From an uncultured Pelagibacteraceae bacterium (lineage in GTDB: Bacteria > Pseudomonadota > Alphaproteobacteria > Pelagibacterales > Pelagibacteraceae), in the NCBI GenBank assembly GCA_902560815.1, contig CACENP010000008.1, positions 1-64,000 on the forward strand: DNA of 64,000 nt, in the 5' to 3' direction. Position numbers and translations under genes: made by a program. The notes beneath the pieces are model-generated. The model made no database searches. It saw nothing but the letters and a program-made list of their open reading frames with translations, and was not told where the DNA came from. Position 1 is the first letter of the stretch; each line of letters starts with the position of its first letter. Positions 35,272 to 46,831 of the stretch are shown here, piece after piece.

Positions 35272-35868
35272 ATGAAAAATTTGTCTAATTTAGAAAAAAA
35301 AATTAATTCAGAGTTAACTGTGAAGATTAAAAGTTCTAAATTAAATCATAATCAAATTTATTTAAATATAGAAAATGAACATTTGTTAGAGGTTATATTA
35401 TTTTTAAAAAATAATAATGAAATTAAATTTAAGCAATTAATAGATATAACAGCTGTCGATTATCCAGAAAATGAAAGAAGATTTAAAATTGTATATTTGT
35501 TATTAAGCCATGAATTTAATTCTAGAATTATTATTAGTTTTTACATAAATGAAAATGAAATAGTTACATCTTTAACTTCAGTTTTTCCATCTGCAAATTG
35601 GATGGAAAGAGAGGTTTTTGATATGTATGGAATAAAATTTAAAGATCATCCTGATTTAAGAAGAATTTTAACTGATTATAATTTTGAAGGCCATCCTTTA
35701 AGAAAAGACTTTCCATTAACAGGCCATAATGAAGTTAGATATAGCGAAGACAAAAAAAAAGTTATCTATGAACCAGTCAAGCTAGAACAGAATTATAGAA
35801 ACTTTGATTACGAAAGTCCATGGGAAGGAACCGAATACATCAAAAAAGAAGCAAAAAAAAATGAGTAA
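35272..35868 (+). CDS. nuoC: NADH-quinone oxidoreductase subunit C
   Basis: Peripheral-arm subunit (30-kDa homologue) supporting NuoD. The 198-aa protein has [34 protein letters not shown] near residue 103 and [18 protein letters not shown] near 140, the family signatures. The N-terminal 70 residues are Lys/Asn-rich and less conserved. It ends inside the start of nuoD with an 8-bp overlap. Confidence 0.97.
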   Translation: MKNLSNLEKKINSELTVKIKSSKLNHNQIYLNIENEHLLEVILFLKNNNEIKFKQLIDITAVDYPENERRFKIVYLLLSHEFNSRIIISFYINENEIVTSLTSVFPSANWMEREVFDMYGIKFKDHPDLRRILTDYNFEGHPLRKDFPLTGHNEVRYSEDKKKVIYEPVKLEQNYRNFDYESPWEGTEYIKKEAKKNE

Positions 35869-37036
35869 AGAAAAAAAAACATTAAACCTAAATTTTGGAC
35901 CACAACACCCTGCTGCTCATGGTGTGTTAAGATTAATATTAGAACTTGATGGTGAGGTAGTTGAACATGCTGACCCTCATATTGGACTATTGCATAGAGG
36001 CACAGAGAAATTAATTGAAAATAAAACCTACCTTCAAGCTTTACCATATTTTGACAGACTTGATTATGTAGCTCCAATGAATCAAGAGCATGCATTTGCA
36101 CTTGCGGTTGAAAAAATTTTAAACATTGAAGTTCCTATTAGAGCTCAATTTATAAGAGTTATGTTTTGTGAAATTGGAAGAATATTGAGTCATATTTTAA
36201 ATATAACCACTCAAGCTCTTGACGTTGGTGCATTAACGCCTTCACTATGGGGCTTTGAAGAAAGAGAAACTTTAATGACTTTTTATGAAAGGGTTTCTGG
36301 TTCAAGGCTTCATGCAAATTATTTTAGAACCGGTGGAGTTCATCAAGATTTGCCAAGAGGATTAAACGAAGATATTGCAAAATTTTGCCAAAATTTTCCA
36401 AAGGTTATAAATGATTTAGAAACTCTTTTGACTGATAATAGAATATTTAAACAAAGAAATGTAGATATTGGTATTGTAACAAAACAAGATGCACTGGATT
36501 ATTCATTCTCAGGGGTAATGTTAAGAGGATCGGGAGTACCATGGGACTTAAGAAAATCTCAACCGTATGAATGCTACGATCAATTAGATTTTAAAATTCC
36601 AATTGGAAAAAATGGTGACTGCTACGATAGATACTTATGTAGAATCGAAGAAATGAAAGAAAGTGTAAACATTATAAATCAATGTTTAGTAAAAATGCCA
36701 ACAGGACCAATAAAATCCTTGGATGGAAAAATAAGTCCTCCTCCTAAAAAAGAACTTAAGGAGTCAATGGAAGCTTTAATTCATCATTTTAAATTGTTTA
36801 CAGAAGGTTATAGAGTTAAAAAAGATGAAATTTATGTTGCAGTAGAAGCACCCAAAGGTGAATTTGGAGTTTATTTAATATCAGATGGCTCGAGTAAACC
36901 TTATAAGTGCAAAATAAGAGCACCAGGATTTTCTCATCTTCAAGCAATGGATTATTTAATCAAGGGCCATATGCTAGCAGATGTTCCAGCCGTATTAGGA
37001 TCTATGGATGTTGTTTTTGGAGAAATCGATAGATGA
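35861..37036 (+). CDS. nuoD: NADH-quinone oxidoreductase subunit D
   Basis: The 49-kDa homologue that forms the quinone-binding pocket with NuoB. I take the start at ATG 35861 ([21 protein letters not shown]), giving 391 aa; the longer track ORF from 35804 runs through nuo[34 protein letters not shown] near residue 40 and the C-terminal [12 protein letters not shown] are diagnostic. It overlaps nuoE by 4 bp (ATGA). Confidence 0.98.
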   Translation: MSKEKKTLNLNFGPQHPAAHGVLRLILELDGEVVEHADPHIGLLHRGTEKLIENKTYLQALPYFDRLDYVAPMNQEHAFALAVEKILNIEVPIRAQFIRVMFCEIGRILSHILNITTQALDVGALTPSLWGFEERETLMTFYERVSGSRLHANYFRTGGVHQDLPRGLNEDIAKFCQNFPKVINDLETLLTDNRIFKQRNVDIGIVTKQDALDYSFSGVMLRGSGVPWDLRKSQPYECYDQLDFKIPIGKNGDCYDRYLCRIEEMKESVNIINQCLVKMPTGPIKSLDGKISPPPKKELKESMEALIHHFKLFTEGYRVKKDEIYVAVEAPKGEFGVYLISDGSSKPYKCKIRAPGFSHLQAMDYLIKGHMLADVPAVLGSMDVVFGEIDR

Positions 37037-37641
37037 GCATAAAAAAAATCTCTAAGGAACAACCATCTAGTTTTGAATTTAATAAAAAAAATTTAGATAA
37101 AGCAAAAAAAATAATAAAAAATTACCCAGATGAAAAGCAGCAAAGTGCAGTTATGCCTTTACTCTATTTAGCACAAAAACAGAATGATAATTGGATACCC
37201 TTAGTCGCTATGAAGTATATTGCTAAATTTCTCAAGATGCCATACATCAAAGTTTATGAAGTAGCTACATTTTATACAATGTATAATTTATCTCCAGTTG
37301 GAAAATATTTTTTTCAGATTTGTACAACCACACCATGTATGATTAGAGGAGCTTATGACATCGTAAATACATGCAAAGAAAAAATATCAAATAAAGAAAA
37401 TCAACTTTCGAAAGACAAAACTTGTTCATGGATAGAAGTAGAGTGTCTTGGAGCCTGTATTAATGCACCTATGATGCAAATTAATGATGACTATTATGAA
37501 GATTTAAATAAAGAAAAAACAGAAAAAATTATAAATCAAATTCAAAATGGAGAAAAACCAATACCTGGTTCTTATAGAGGTAGAAAAAACTCTGAACCAG
37601 AAAACAATAGAAAGACTTTATTAAATATAAAAAATGCTTAA
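37033..37641 (+). CDS. nuoE: NADH-quinone oxidoreductase subunit E
   Basis: The 24-kDa homologue with a [2Fe-2S] cluster (N1a). The 202-aa protein has [18 protein letters not shown] near residue 75, and the four ligands in [10 protein letters not shown] near 97-102 and [17 protein letters not shown] near 137-141. A Lys/Asn-rich C-terminal tail follows. It overlaps nuoD by 4 bp and nuoF by 8 bp. Confidence 0.97.
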   Translation: MSIKKISKEQPSSFEFNKKNLDKAKKIIKNYPDEKQQSAVMPLLYLAQKQNDNWIPLVAMKYIAKFLKMPYIKVYEVATFYTMYNLSPVGKYFFQICTTTPCMIRGAYDIVNTCKEKISNKENQLSKDKTCSWIEVECLGACINAPMMQINDDYYEDLNKEKTEKIINQIQNGEKPIPGSYRGRKNSEPENNRKTLLNIKNA

Positions 37642-38956
37642 AGACGAAGATAGAATTTTTACAAACTTATATAATGATCTTGGACCAGATATTTCATCTG
37701 CTCAAAATAGAGGGGACTGGCAAAATACCAGTGAAATTATAAAAAAAGGTAAAGAGTGGATAATTAATGAAATTAAATCCTCTGAACTTAGAGGTAGAGG
37801 AGGAGCGGGTTTTCCAACTGGGCTTAAATGGTCATTTGCTCCTAAAGAAATTGGTTCAAGACCCCATTATCTTGTTATTAACGCTGATGAATCAGAACCA
37901 GGAACTTGCAAAGATAGGGATATTTTAAGATTTGAACCTCATAAATTAATCGAAGGTTGTTTATTATCTGCATACGCCGTTAATGCAAATAAATGTTATA
38001 TTTATATAAGAGGAGAATATTTTAATGAAGGTAATAAACTTCAAGAAGCAATAAATGAAGCTTATGAAAAAAAATTAATTGGTACTAATGCTTGTGACAG
38101 TGGATGGGATTTTGACATATATATACATTACGGAGCAGGAGCATATATTTGTGGAGAGGAAACTGCTTTATTAGAAAGTCTTGAAGGAAAGAAAGGCCAA
38201 CCTAGATTAAAACCTCCATTTCCAGCATTAATAGGACTTTATGGATGTCCAACAATTATAAATAATGTTGAAACAATTGCTGTCGTTCCAACTATATTAA
38301 GAAGAGGAGCAAAATGGTTTTCAAGTATTGGTAAACCAAAAAATACGGGAACAAAAATTTATTGTATTTCTGGAAACGTAAACAATCCATGCAATGTTGA
38401 AGAAGAAATGGGAATTCCATTAAAAGAATTAATTGAAAAACATGCAGGTGGTGTTATTGGTGGTTGGGAAAACCTCCAGGCAGTAATACCAGGCGGTTCT
38501 TCCATGCCATTACTACCTAAAAAAATTTGTGAGACAATTAATATGGATTTTGACTCTCTAGTTGAACAAAAAAGTGGATTAGGCACAGCAGGTATTGTCG
38601 TTATAAATAAAGATCAAGATATAATTAAATGTATGGCGAGAATAGCAAGATTTTATAAACACGAGAGCTGTGGGCAATGCACACCATGTAGAGAAGGATC
38701 AGGATGGATGTGGAGAATGCTTGAGAGAATGGCAAAAGGTGAAGCATCAAGAGATGAAGTAAATATGCTAATGGACGTTACAAAACAAATAGAAGGACAT
38801 ACAATTTGTGCATTTGGAGAAGGATCCGCCTGGCCAGTACAAGGTTTACTTAGACATTTTAAAAAAGAAGTGGCTAAAAGAAATAATTTTAATCCATTAA
38901 TTAATAAAAATAAAAAAATACCTTATCTAGTGGATCAGCATTTATTGGAAAAATAA
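37634..38956 (+). CDS. nuoF: NADH-quinone oxidoreductase subunit F
   Basis: The 51-kDa homologue that binds NADH and FMN and cluster N3. The 440-aa protein shows [18 protein letters not shown] near residue 53, [15 protein letters not shown] near 84, [19 protein letters not shown] near 170, and the [4Fe-4S] ligands in [15 protein letters not shown] near 342 and TICAFG near 388. It overlaps nuoE by 8 bp and nuoG by 1 bp. Confidence 0.98.
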   Translation: MLKDEDRIFTNLYNDLGPDISSAQNRGDWQNTSEIIKKGKEWIINEIKSSELRGRGGAGFPTGLKWSFAPKEIGSRPHYLVINADESEPGTCKDRDILRFEPHKLIEGCLLSAYAVNANKCYIYIRGEYFNEGNKLQEAINEAYEKKLIGTNACDSGWDFDIYIHYGAGAYICGEETALLESLEGKKGQPRLKPPFPALIGLYGCPTIINNVETIAVVPTILRRGAKWFSSIGKPKNTGTKIYCISGNVNNPCNVEEEMGIPLKELIEKHAGGVIGGWENLQAVIPGGSSMPLLPKKICETINMDFDSLVEQKSGLGTAGIVVINKDQDIIKCMARIARFYKHESCGQCTPCREGSGWMWRMLERMAKGEASRDEVNMLMDVTKQIEGHTICAFGEGSAWPVQGLLRHFKKEVAKRNNFNPLINKNKKIPYLVDQHLLEK

Positions 38957-40986
38957 TGATTAAATTAAAAGTGAATGATGTAGATATTGAGGTTGAAGAA
39001 GGACTAACTGTACTTCAAGCATGCGAAAAAGCAGGAGTAGAAATTCCTAGGTTTTGTTACCACGAAAAACTTTCTATAGCCGGTAATTGCAGAATGTGTT
39101 TAGTAGAAATTGAAAAATCGCCTAAACCAGTAGCTTCATGCGCAATGCCAATATCGGAAGGAATGAATATCAAAACTAATACTGAAAAAGTTGAGAAAGC
39201 AAGAAAAGGAGTAATGGAGTTTTTATTGGCAAATCACCCACTAGATTGTCCTGTTTGCGACCAAGGTGGTGAATGTGATTTGCAAGATCAATCAATGTTT
39301 TATGGAATAGATAAATCTAGATACAAAGAAAATAAAAGAGAAGTTCCAGATAAATATATGGGTCCTTTAGTCAAAACCCAAATGACTAGATGTATTCACT
39401 GCACAAGATGTATTAGATTTGCTACAGAGGTAGCAGGAGTTCCAGAACTTGGTGCGATTGGACGAGGTGAAGATATGCAAATTACAACGTACTTAGAAAA
39501 ATCAATGGAATCAGAACTTTCAGCAAATGTTATTGATTTATGTCCTGTAGGAGCATTGACATCAAAACCTTATGTCTTTGAAGCAAGGCCATGGGAACTT
39601 AAAAAAACTGAATCAGTTGACGTTATGGATGCAGTTGGTTCAAATATAAGAATTGACACATATGGATGGGAGGTGAAGAGAGTTTTGCCTATAATAAACG
39701 AAGATATAAATGAAGAGTGGATATCTGACAAAACTAGATACGCGTGTGACGGAATTAAAAATCAAAGAATAGATACACCTTATGTTAAAAACAAAAGAGG
39801 TTTTGAAAAAGTTTCTTGGGATGAGGCTTATAAAATAATTGTCAAAAAAATTAACGAAACATCCTCAGACAAAATCGCTGGATTTACAGGGGATCTTACT
39901 AATATGGAAACTTTATATGTTGCAAAAGAGTTTTTTAACAAAACTATAAAATCTAAATATTTAGATTCAAGAATTAATAACACCTATGTAAACACAAGTA
40001 ATAAAGAAAATTATATTTTTAATTCAAAAATTAACGGTATTGAAGATTCTGATCTAATTGTTCTTATAGGCACAAATCCAAGAATTGAAGCAACAATTCT
40101 AAATTTAAGAATAAGAAAAAGTTATCTTAAAAATAATTTAGAAATTTATTCAATTGGTGATGTTGGCGATTTAACTTATCCTTACGAAATTCTTCCAAAC
40201 GAGACAAAGGTTATTAAGGATATAATAGAAGGAAAGCATAGTTTATCTTCTAAAATTGAAAATTCAAAAAAACCTTTAATAATTATTGGAAATTCAGTGC
40301 TTAATTTAAAATCTGGAAAATATGTATTTGAAGAAATGAGAAAATATTTAACTTCAAAAAATAAAATTTCAAATCAATGGAACTCATTAAACATTTTATC
40401 AAAAGATGCTTCTACAGTAGGTTCTAATGATTTAAAAATTATAAGTTCCTCAGGTTCACAAAATTTAGCTTTAACGAAAACTTTAAATAATGAATTTGAG
40501 GTTTTATTTTTAATTGGCCAGGATAATCTTAAATTTAAAAAGAAAAATGAGTTTGTAATATATATAGGAAGTCATGGTGATTACGGTGCCGAATGTGCAG
40601 ATATTATTTTACCAGGAGCAACTTATGTAGAGCAAGATGGTTATTTTACTAATTTAGAAGGAAAAATTCAAAAAGCTTACAAGGCATCTTATCCTCCTGG
40701 CGAAGCAAAAGAAGATTGGGAAATTATTAATAATTTATCAGAATTACTAAAAAGAAAAAAAGTATTTAAGAATAAAGATGAATTGGAGGATAGTATGTTT
40801 AATTATTTAAATTTGAAAAAAGAAAATATTAATGACGATTTGACGGAAGCAACTTTTTTTGATGAAAAAATTATAGTGGACAATTTTGATTATTATTTTT
40901 CAAATGTTATTGCAAGAGCTTCAAAAACTATGACCGATTGTCATAATGAAAAAATAAAATTAAAAAACACAGGAACAGACGGATAA
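38956..40986 (+). CDS. nuoG: NADH-quinone oxidoreductase subunit G
   Basis: The 75-kDa homologue carrying clusters N1b, N4 and N5. The 676-aa protein begins with a ferredoxin-like domain ([22 protein letters not shown], residues about 33-55), then [19 protein letters not shown] near 95 with the His ligand, [14 protein letters not shown] near 146 and [13 protein letters not shown] near 195. The C-terminal molybdopterin-oxidoreductase-like region is catalytically inactive in this family. The middle (about 300-560) is Asn/Lys-rich. It overlaps both neighbours by 1 bp. Confidence 0.97.
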   Translation: MIKLKVNDVDIEVEEGLTVLQACEKAGVEIPRFCYHEKLSIAGNCRMCLVEIEKSPKPVASCAMPISEGMNIKTNTEKVEKARKGVMEFLLANHPLDCPVCDQGGECDLQDQSMFYGIDKSRYKENKREVPDKYMGPLVKTQMTRCIHCTRCIRFATEVAGVPELGAIGRGEDMQITTYLEKSMESELSANVIDLCPVGALTSKPYVFEARPWELKKTESVDVMDAVGSNIRIDTYGWEVKRVLPIINEDINEEWISDKTRYACDGIKNQRIDTPYVKNKRGFEKVSWDEAYKIIVKKINETSSDKIAGFTGDLTNMETLYVAKEFFNKTIKSKYLDSRINNTYVNTSNKENYIFNSKINGIEDSDLIVLIGTNPRIEATILNLRIRKSYLKNNLEIYSIGDVGDLTYPYEILPNETKVIKDIIEGKHSLSSKIENSKKPLIIIGNSVLNLKSGKYVFEEMRKYLTSKNKISNQWNSLNILSKDASTVGSNDLKIISSSGSQNLALTKTLNNEFEVLFLIGQDNLKFKKKNEFVIYIGSHGDYGAECADIILPGATYVEQDGYFTNLEGKIQKAYKASYPPGEAKEDWEIINNLSELLKRKKVFKNKDELEDSMFNYLNLKKENINDDLTEATFFDEKIIVDNFDYYFSNVIARASKTMTDCHNEKIKLKNTGTDG

Positions 40987-41987
40987 TGATTGAAAATTTA
41001 AATATTTTAATTACTGAAATTTATAAAGTTTTTCTTTTGCTTATTCCAATTTTAACAGCAATAGCAATGATAGTTTGGCTTGATAGAAGAGTATGGGCTT
41101 TTGTTCAAAAAAGAAGAGGGCCAAATGTAGTTGGTCCTTTTGGTTTATTTCAATCTTTAGCTGATGCTTTAAAGTATATTTTTAAAGAAATAATCATTCC
41201 AGCAAGTGCTAATAAAATAATATTTATTCTTGCACCAATCGTAACAATGACATTAGCTTTAATTTCTTGGGCCGTTATTCCATTTAGTGAGGAAATTGTC
41301 CTAGCAAATATCAATGTCGGTATACTATATCTTTTTGCTGTCTCTTCCCTAGGTGTTTATGGAATTATAATGGGTGGTTGGGCTTCAAATTCAAAATATC
41401 CTTTTCTAGGTGCAATAAGATCTGCGGCACAAATGGTATCGTATGAAGTTTCTATAGGAGTAATAATAATAAATGTTTTATTGTGCGTTGGATCATTAAA
41501 TTTGACAGACATTGTCTTGGCTCAAGAAAATTTATGGTTCATAGTTCCTTTATTTCCAATGTTTGTCATCTTTTTTATTTCTGCTCTTGCAGAAACCAAT
41601 AGACCTCCATTTGATTTACCTGAGGCAGAGGCTGAATTGGTAGCTGGGTATCAAACAGAATATTCAGGAATGATGTATGCAATGTTCTGGTTAGGTGAAT
41701 ATGCAAATATTTTACTGATGTGCAGCATGGGATCTATTTTGTTTTTAGGTGGGTGGTTATCACCAATAGATCTTTATCCTTTTACGCTTGTACCAGCTCC
41801 ACTTTGGTTAATACTTAAAATACTATTATTATTTATTTTATTTGCGTTAGTGAAAGCAATTGTTCCAAGATATAGATATGATCAATTAATGAAACTAGGA
41901 TGGAAAATTTTTCTTCCTCTATCATTAACTTGGGTAGTTTTAACAGCAAGTTATTTATTTTATTTTAATCTTTTACCAGTAAATTAA
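40986..41987 (+). CDS. nuoH: NADH-quinone oxidoreductase subunit H
   Basis: Membrane subunit linking the quinone site to the proton channels. The 333-aa protein has about eight membrane helices, [21 protein letters not shown] near residue 38 and the acidic loop [20 protein letters not shown] near 206, both hallmarks of NuoH. It overlaps nuoG by 1 bp and precedes nuoI by 2 bp. Confidence 0.98.
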   Translation: MIENLNILITEIYKVFLLLIPILTAIAMIVWLDRRVWAFVQKRRGPNVVGPFGLFQSLADALKYIFKEIIIPASANKIIFILAPIVTMTLALISWAVIPFSEEIVLANINVGILYLFAVSSLGVYGIIMGGWASNSKYPFLGAIRSAAQMVSYEVSIGVIIINVLLCVGSLNLTDIVLAQENLWFIVPLFPMFVIFFISALAETNRPPFDLPEAEAELVAGYQTEYSGMMYAMFWLGEYANILLMCSMGSILFLGGWLSPIDLYPFTLVPAPLWLILKILLLFILFALVKAIVPRYRYDQLMKLGWKIFLPLSLTWVVLTASYLFYFNLLPVN

Positions 41988-41989
41988 TT

Positions 41990-42475
41990 ATGAAATTATC
42001 AAGAATTTTAAAAACTGTTTTATTAATAGATTTTATAAATGGATTGATTATTGCTATTAAAGAATCTTTTAAATCTAAAAAAACTTTAAACTATCCATTT
42101 GAAAAAGGTAAAATTAGCCCAAGATTCCGTGGAGAACATGCTTTAAGAAGATATCCTAATGGAGAAGAGAGGTGCATAGCTTGTAAATTGTGTGAAGCAG
42201 TTTGTCCAGCTCAAGCAATTACAATCGAGTCCACTGAAAGAGAAGATGGAAGTAGAAAAACCACAAGATACGATATTGATATGCTTAAATGTATATATTG
42301 TGGGCTGTGTGAAGAGTCTTGTCCAGTAGATGCAATCGTTCAAGGACCTAATTTTGAATTTTCGACAGAGACTAGAGAAGAACTTTATTATAATAAAGAA
42401 AAATTATTAGATAATGGTGATAGATGGGAAAGTTTATTAGCAGCTAATATTAAAGCAGACAATCCTTACAGATAA
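41990..42475 (+). CDS. nuoI: NADH-quinone oxidoreductase subunit I
   Basis: The TYKY homologue carrying two [4Fe-4S] clusters (N6a, N6b). The 161-aa protein has [16 protein letters not shown] near residue 62 and [21 protein letters not shown] near 101. The N-terminal amphipathic helix and the [15 protein letters not shown] segment are typical. It lies 2 bp from each neighbour. Confidence 0.98.
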   Translation: MKLSRILKTVLLIDFINGLIIAIKESFKSKKTLNYPFEKGKISPRFRGEHALRRYPNGEERCIACKLCEAVCPAQAITIESTEREDGSRKTTRYDIDMLKCIYCGLCEESCPVDAIVQGPNFEFSTETREELYYNKEKLLDNGDRWESLLAANIKADNPYR

Positions 42476-42477
42476 AT

Positions 42478-43113
42478 ATGATAATTCATTCTATATTTTT
42501 TTATATTTTTTCTATAATTGCTGTTTTTTCTGCAATCATGGTTACTGTTTCAAGAAATACCGTTCATTCAGTTTTTTTTTTAATATTAGATTTCATAACT
42601 ATTTCTTGCCTATTTATAATGATAGGTGCTGAATTCATAGGAATGATAATGTTAATAGTTTACGTCGGTGCAGTAGCAGTTTTATTTTTATTTGTTGTAA
42701 TGATGCTTAATGTTTCTAAGCAAAAAAATGAATGGCTAGGTGGTGCAAAAAATTCAAATCATATTCCAATTGGTCTGCTAATAAGTGGAGTTATATTTTT
42801 TGAGTTAATTATTGTTGTTGGTGGATGGAAATATAAGCCTGATTTATTAAAGACGTTTTCTTCAATTGGTATAGACCTAAACACCACAAATACTCATGAA
42901 ATAGGTAAAGTTTTGTATACAGATTATATTCACCTCTTTCAGTTAAGTGGAATGGTTCTTTTGGTAGCTATGATCGGAGCTATCGTTTTAACATTTAGAC
43001 AAAGAGAGGGGATTAAAAGACAAAGTTACTTTAAACAAGTATCAAGAGAACGAAATGAAAGTGTTGAATTAGTAGATCCAAAAAATAATGAAGGAGTAAA
43101 AATAGATGTTTGA
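42478..43113 (+). CDS. nuoJ: NADH-quinone oxidoreductase subunit J
   Basis: Membrane subunit of Complex I with five helices. The 211-aa protein has [15 protein letters not shown] near residue 21 and the pi-bulge region [26 protein letters not shown] near 52, typical of ND6 homologues. The C-terminal 40 residues are hydrophilic. It overlaps nuoK by 8 bp. Confidence 0.97.
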   Translation: MIIHSIFFYIFSIIAVFSAIMVTVSRNTVHSVFFLILDFITISCLFIMIGAEFIGMIMLIVYVGAVAVLFLFVVMMLNVSKQKNEWLGGAKNSNHIPIGLLISGVIFFELIIVVGGWKYKPDLLKTFSSIGIDLNTTNTHEIGKVLYTDYIHLFQLSGMVLLVAMIGAIVLTFRQREGIKRQSYFKQVSRERNESVELVDPKNNEGVKIDV

Positions 43114-43417
43114 AATAACTTTAGGTCATTACCTAGTTCTTGCAGCAACCATTTTTACTATTGGAGTTGTTGGAATTTTTTTAAATAGAAAAAATATTAT
43201 AGTAATTCTAATGAGCATTGAATTGATACTCCTTGCAGTTAATATTAATTTAGTTTCTTTTTCAATTTATATGAATGACTTGGTTGGTCAGATATTTACT
43301 TTATTTATTCTAACAGTTGCAGCAGCTGAAGCGGCTATAGGTTTAGCTATAATAGTAATTTACTATAGAAATTCTGGAACAATTAGAGTTCAAGAAATTG
43401 ATAAATTAAAAGGTTAA
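43106..43417 (+). CDS. nuoK: NADH-quinone oxidoreductase subunit K
   Basis: Small ND4L homologue of 103 aa with three membrane helices. It has the conserved acidic residues in [19 protein letters not shown] near residue 35 and [19 protein letters not shown] near 70 that take part in proton transfer. It overlaps nuoJ by 8 bp and is one base from nuoL. Confidence 0.98.
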   Translation: MFEITLGHYLVLAATIFTIGVVGIFLNRKNIIVILMSIELILLAVNINLVSFSIYMNDLVGQIFTLFILTVAAAEAAIGLAIIVIYYRNSGTIRVQEIDKLKG

Positions 43418-43418
43418 A

Positions 43419-45338
43419 ATGGAATTCGAATATCTAATTATTTTTCTGCCATTAGTAGGTGCTATCCTTTCAGGATTTTTTGGAAAATTTCTAGGTTCAA
43501 GAAATTCAGAAATTTTAACTAGTTTGTTTGTTTCAATTTCCTCAATTTTTTCTTTTTTAATTTTTTATAAGGTTTTTAACGATGGTTACACAAATAATTT
43601 AGATATTTTTACCTGGATAAACTCAGGATCATTTAATGTTAATTGGTCAATTAAAATAGATGCTCTTTCATCTGTTATGTTAGTTGTTGTAACATTAGTT
43701 TCCTCCGTTGTTCACATATATTCAATTGGATATATGTCACATGATCCACATAAACAACGTTTCATGTCTTATTTATCATTATTTACATTCTCTATGTTAA
43801 TGCTTGTTACTTCAGATAATTTTTTACAGCTATTTTTTGGTTGGGAAGGTGTAGGACTATGTTCTTATTTTCTAATAGGTTTTTGGTTTAAAAAAGAAAG
43901 TGCTAATGCAGCTGCTATAAAAGCATTTATTGTTAATCGTGTAGGAGATTTTGGATTTGCACTAGGTATATTTTTAATATTTTATTTATTTGGAACAGTT
44001 AATTATGCAGAAGTATTTGAATTAATACCACAGTCTTTAAATATAAATTTAACCTTCTTAGGGTTAAGTTTTAATGCAATTAATTTAATTTGTATTCTTT
44101 TATTTATAGGTGCAATGGGTAAATCTGCACAAATATTTCTACATACATGGTTACCCGACGCAATGGAAGGACCCACTCCTGTATCTGCACTGATCCATGC
44201 TGCGACTATGGTTACAGCTGGTGTATTCTTAATTGTTAGATGTTCGCCCATATATGAATATTCTCCACTTGCATTAAATATTATTACTCTTGTTGGTATG
44301 TCCACAGCCTTTTTTGCAGCAACAATAGCTTTAGCACAAAATGATATCAAAAAAATAATAGCTTATTCAACGTGTAGTCAATTAGGATATATGTTTTTTG
44401 CAGCTGGTGTTGGTGCTTACAATGTTGCCATGTTTCATTTATTTACACACGCTTTTTTTAAAGCTCTACTATTTTTAGGATCTGGTTCAGTAATTCATTC
44501 ATTTAAAGATGAGCAAAATATCAATTTAATGGGAGGAGTTTGGAAAAGACTTCCATACACGTGGATATTAATGATAATTGGAACTCTTGCACTAACTGGA
44601 TTTCCATTTTTATCTGGCTTCTATTCAAAAGATGCAATTATAGAGTTTGCTTACTTGAGAGGTAGTACAACAGGCTATTTTGCAGCTGGAATAGGTGTAT
44701 TTACAGCTCTATTAACTTCAATTTACTCTTGGAGACTGGTGTTTAAAACTTTTCATGGTGACTACAATAATAAAAAATTAAACATATCTAGCATGCATGA
44801 GTCACCTATGGTCATGATAATTCCATTAATAATTCTTGCAATTGGTGCAATATTTTCTGGATTTTTATTTAAAGATTTATTTATTGGAATTGAATCATCA
44901 AGTAATTTCTGGAAAAATTCAATTTTCTTTTTGGAACCATTGAGCCAAGATCATCCACCATCATGGTTTATATTTTTAACACCAATATTGGTAATTTTAT
45001 CTATACCTGCAGCTTATTACATCTTTGTTAAAAACATGAAAATCACAAATGAAATAGTAAATGGAAACTTACCTTTGTATAATTTTTTGAAAAATAAATG
45101 GTATTTTGATGAATTGTATGACTATTTATTTGTTAATCCTTCAAAAAAAATAGGCTTGTATTTTTGGAAAAAAATAGATTTAAGGTTTATTGATAGATTT
45201 GGCCCCGATGGTGTTTCCAATTTAATAAAAAATATTTCTCTATTTACAGTAAAATTTCAAAATGGATTTATATATCATTATGCATTTATAATGTTATTAG
45301 GATTTTCTGCTTTATTAACTTTTTTAATACTTAGATAA
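43419..45338 (+). CDS. nuoL: NADH-quinone oxidoreductase subunit L
   Basis: The distal antiporter-like proton-pumping subunit (ND5). The 639-aa protein has about sixteen membrane segments, FFGWEGVGLCSYFLIGFW near residue 138, GAMGKSAQIFLHTWLPDAMEGPTPVSALIHAATMVTAG near 231, and a long C-terminal region consistent with the lateral helix. It overlaps nuoM by 1 bp. Confidence 0.98.
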   Translation: MEFEYLIIFLPLVGAILSGFFGKFLGSRNSEILTSLFVSISSIFSFLIFYKVFNDGYTNNLDIFTWINSGSFNVNWSIKIDALSSVMLVVVTLVSSVVHIYSIGYMSHDPHKQRFMSYLSLFTFSMLMLVTSDNFLQLFFGWEGVGLCSYFLIGFWFKKESANAAAIKAFIVNRVGDFGFALGIFLIFYLFGTVNYAEVFELIPQSLNINLTFLGLSFNAINLICILLFIGAMGKSAQIFLHTWLPDAMEGPTPVSALIHAATMVTAGVFLIVRCSPIYEYSPLALNIITLVGMSTAFFAATIALAQNDIKKIIAYSTCSQLGYMFFAAGVGAYNVAMFHLFTHAFFKALLFLGSGSVIHSFKDEQNINLMGGVWKRLPYTWILMIIGTLALTGFPFLSGFYSKDAIIEFAYLRGSTTGYFAAGIGVFTALLTSIYSWRLVFKTFHGDYNNKKLNISSMHESPMVMIIPLIILAIGAIFSGFLFKDLFIGIESSSNFWKNSIFFLEPLSQDHPPSWFIFLTPILVILSIPAAYYIFVKNMKITNEIVNGNLPLYNFLKNKWYFDELYDYLFVNPSKKIGLYFWKKIDLRFIDRFGPDGVSNLIKNISLFTVKFQNGFIYHYAFIMLLGFSALLTFLILR

Positions 45339-46831
45339 TGGATTTTCCTATTTTATCATCATTAATCTTATTGCCATTATTAGGTGCTATATTTATATTT
45401 TTTTCAAAATCAAAATCAAATACCCATCCAACCATTAAATACTTAGCTCTCTTTGTTTCATTTGCTAATTTTATTTTATCTTTATATCTATGGTACTTAT
45501 TTGATCCATCTAATGCTGATTTTCAATTTTTAGAAGAACAATCTTGGATTAAAGGTTTTATAAATTATAAAGTAGGTATAGATGGTATTTCGATTTTATT
45601 TATTATACTAACAGCTTTCATCGCACCACTATGTATTGTTTCAGTAAACAGTACGGTTAAATATAGATTAAAAGATTTTCTTGTTGCAATACTAGTTATG
45701 GAATCTTTAATGATTGGTGTTTTTTGCTCATTAGACTTAGTTATTTTTTATCTTTTTTTTGAAGGAGGTTTAATTCCAATGTTTTTAATAATTGGTATTT
45801 GGGGTGGTGAAAGAAGAGTTTATTCCGCTTTTAAATTTTTTCTATATACACTTCTTGGCTCTGTTCTTATGCTTGTTGCAATTATTTCAATATACTGGAT
45901 TACAGGAAGTACTGATATAACCTATTTATATAATCTTGGAATTGATGAGAAGTACCAGTATTTATTATGGTTAGCGTTTTTCAGTTCGTTTGCTGTTAAA
46001 ACTCCAATGTGGCCTGTTCATACTTGGCTACCAGATGCTCACGTAGAAGCTCCAACAGCAGGCTCGGTTTTATTAGCTGCAATTTTACTAAAAATGGCTG
46101 GTTATGGTTTTATTAGATTTTCAGTTGGCCTTTTTCCTGTAGCTTCTGAATATTTTATTCCTTTGATCTATATTTTAAGTTTAATCGCAATTATTTACAC
46201 CTCACTTGTTGCATTAATGCAAGAAGATATGAAAAAATTGATAGCTTATTCTTCTGTAGCACACATGGGATTTGTGACTTTAGGAATATTTACATTTACA
46301 CAACAAGGATTAGAAGGGAGTATATTTCAAATGATTAGTCATGGTTTAGTTTCGGCGGCACTTTTCTTATCAGTTGGTGTAATTTATGAGAGAATGCACA
46401 CAAGACTAATATCAAATTATGGAGGACTGGTTTCTGTAATGCCTAAATATGCAATTGTTTTAATGGTATTTACTCTTGGTGCAGTAGGTCTTCCAGGAAC
46501 AAGTGGATTTATAGGAGAATTTTTGATTTTGATTGGAGCATTTAAAAAAAGTTTTTTAGTAGCAGCTATAGCAAGTATAGGAGTAATTTTATCTGCAGCT
46601 TACATGCTTTGGCTTTATAAAAGAGTTGTGTTTGGTGAAATTAAGAAAGATGAAATTAAAAAAATACCTGACTTAAATAGAGCAGAAATTTTTATTCTTT
46701 CCGTTCTTGTATTACCAATCATTTTTTTTGGTTTTTATCCAGAACCGTTATTGAATACGACAGAAATTTCTATAGAAAATTTAATTGAAATGTACAACAC
46801 TAACATAAATTCAAATTTAGTAGAAAAATAA
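45338..46831 (+). CDS. nuoM: NADH-quinone oxidoreductase subunit M
   Basis: Antiporter-like proton-pumping subunit (ND4), 497 aa with about fourteen membrane segments. Motifs are FYLFFEGGLIPMFLIIGIWGG near residue 137 with the key Glu, KTPMWPVHTWLPDAHVEAPTAGSVLLAAILLKMAGYG near 226, and AYSSVAHMGFVTLGIF near 308. It follows nuoL with a 1-bp overlap and abuts nuoN. Confidence 0.98.
   Translation: MDFPILSSLILLPLLGAIFIFFSKSKSNTHPTIKYLALFVSFANFILSLYLWYLFDPSNADFQFLEEQSWIKGFINYKVGIDGISILFIILTAFIAPLCIVSVNSTVKYRLKDFLVAILVMESLMIGVFCSLDLVIFYLFFEGGLIPMFLIIGIWGGERRVYSAFKFFLYTLLGSVLMLVAIISIYWITGSTDITYLYNLGIDEKYQYLLWLAFFSSFAVKTPMWPVHTWLPDAHVEAPTAGSVLLAAILLKMAGYGFIRFSVGLFPVASEYFIPLIYILSLIAIIYTSLVALMQEDMKKLIAYSSVAHMGFVTLGIFTFTQQGLEGSIFQMISHGLVSAALFLSVGVIYERMHTRLISNYGGLVSVMPKYAIVLMVFTLGAVGLPGTSGFIGEFLILIGAFKKSFLVAAIASIGVILSAAYMLWLYKRVVFGEIKKDEIKKIPDLNRAEIFILSVLVLPIIFFGFYPEPLLNTTEISIENLIEMYNTNINSNLVEK

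Noticed and set aside
35804-35860. Extended start of nuoD in the ORF track
   Set aside because: It is an out-of-frame reading of the end of nuoC; NuoD similarity begins after the ATG at 35861.
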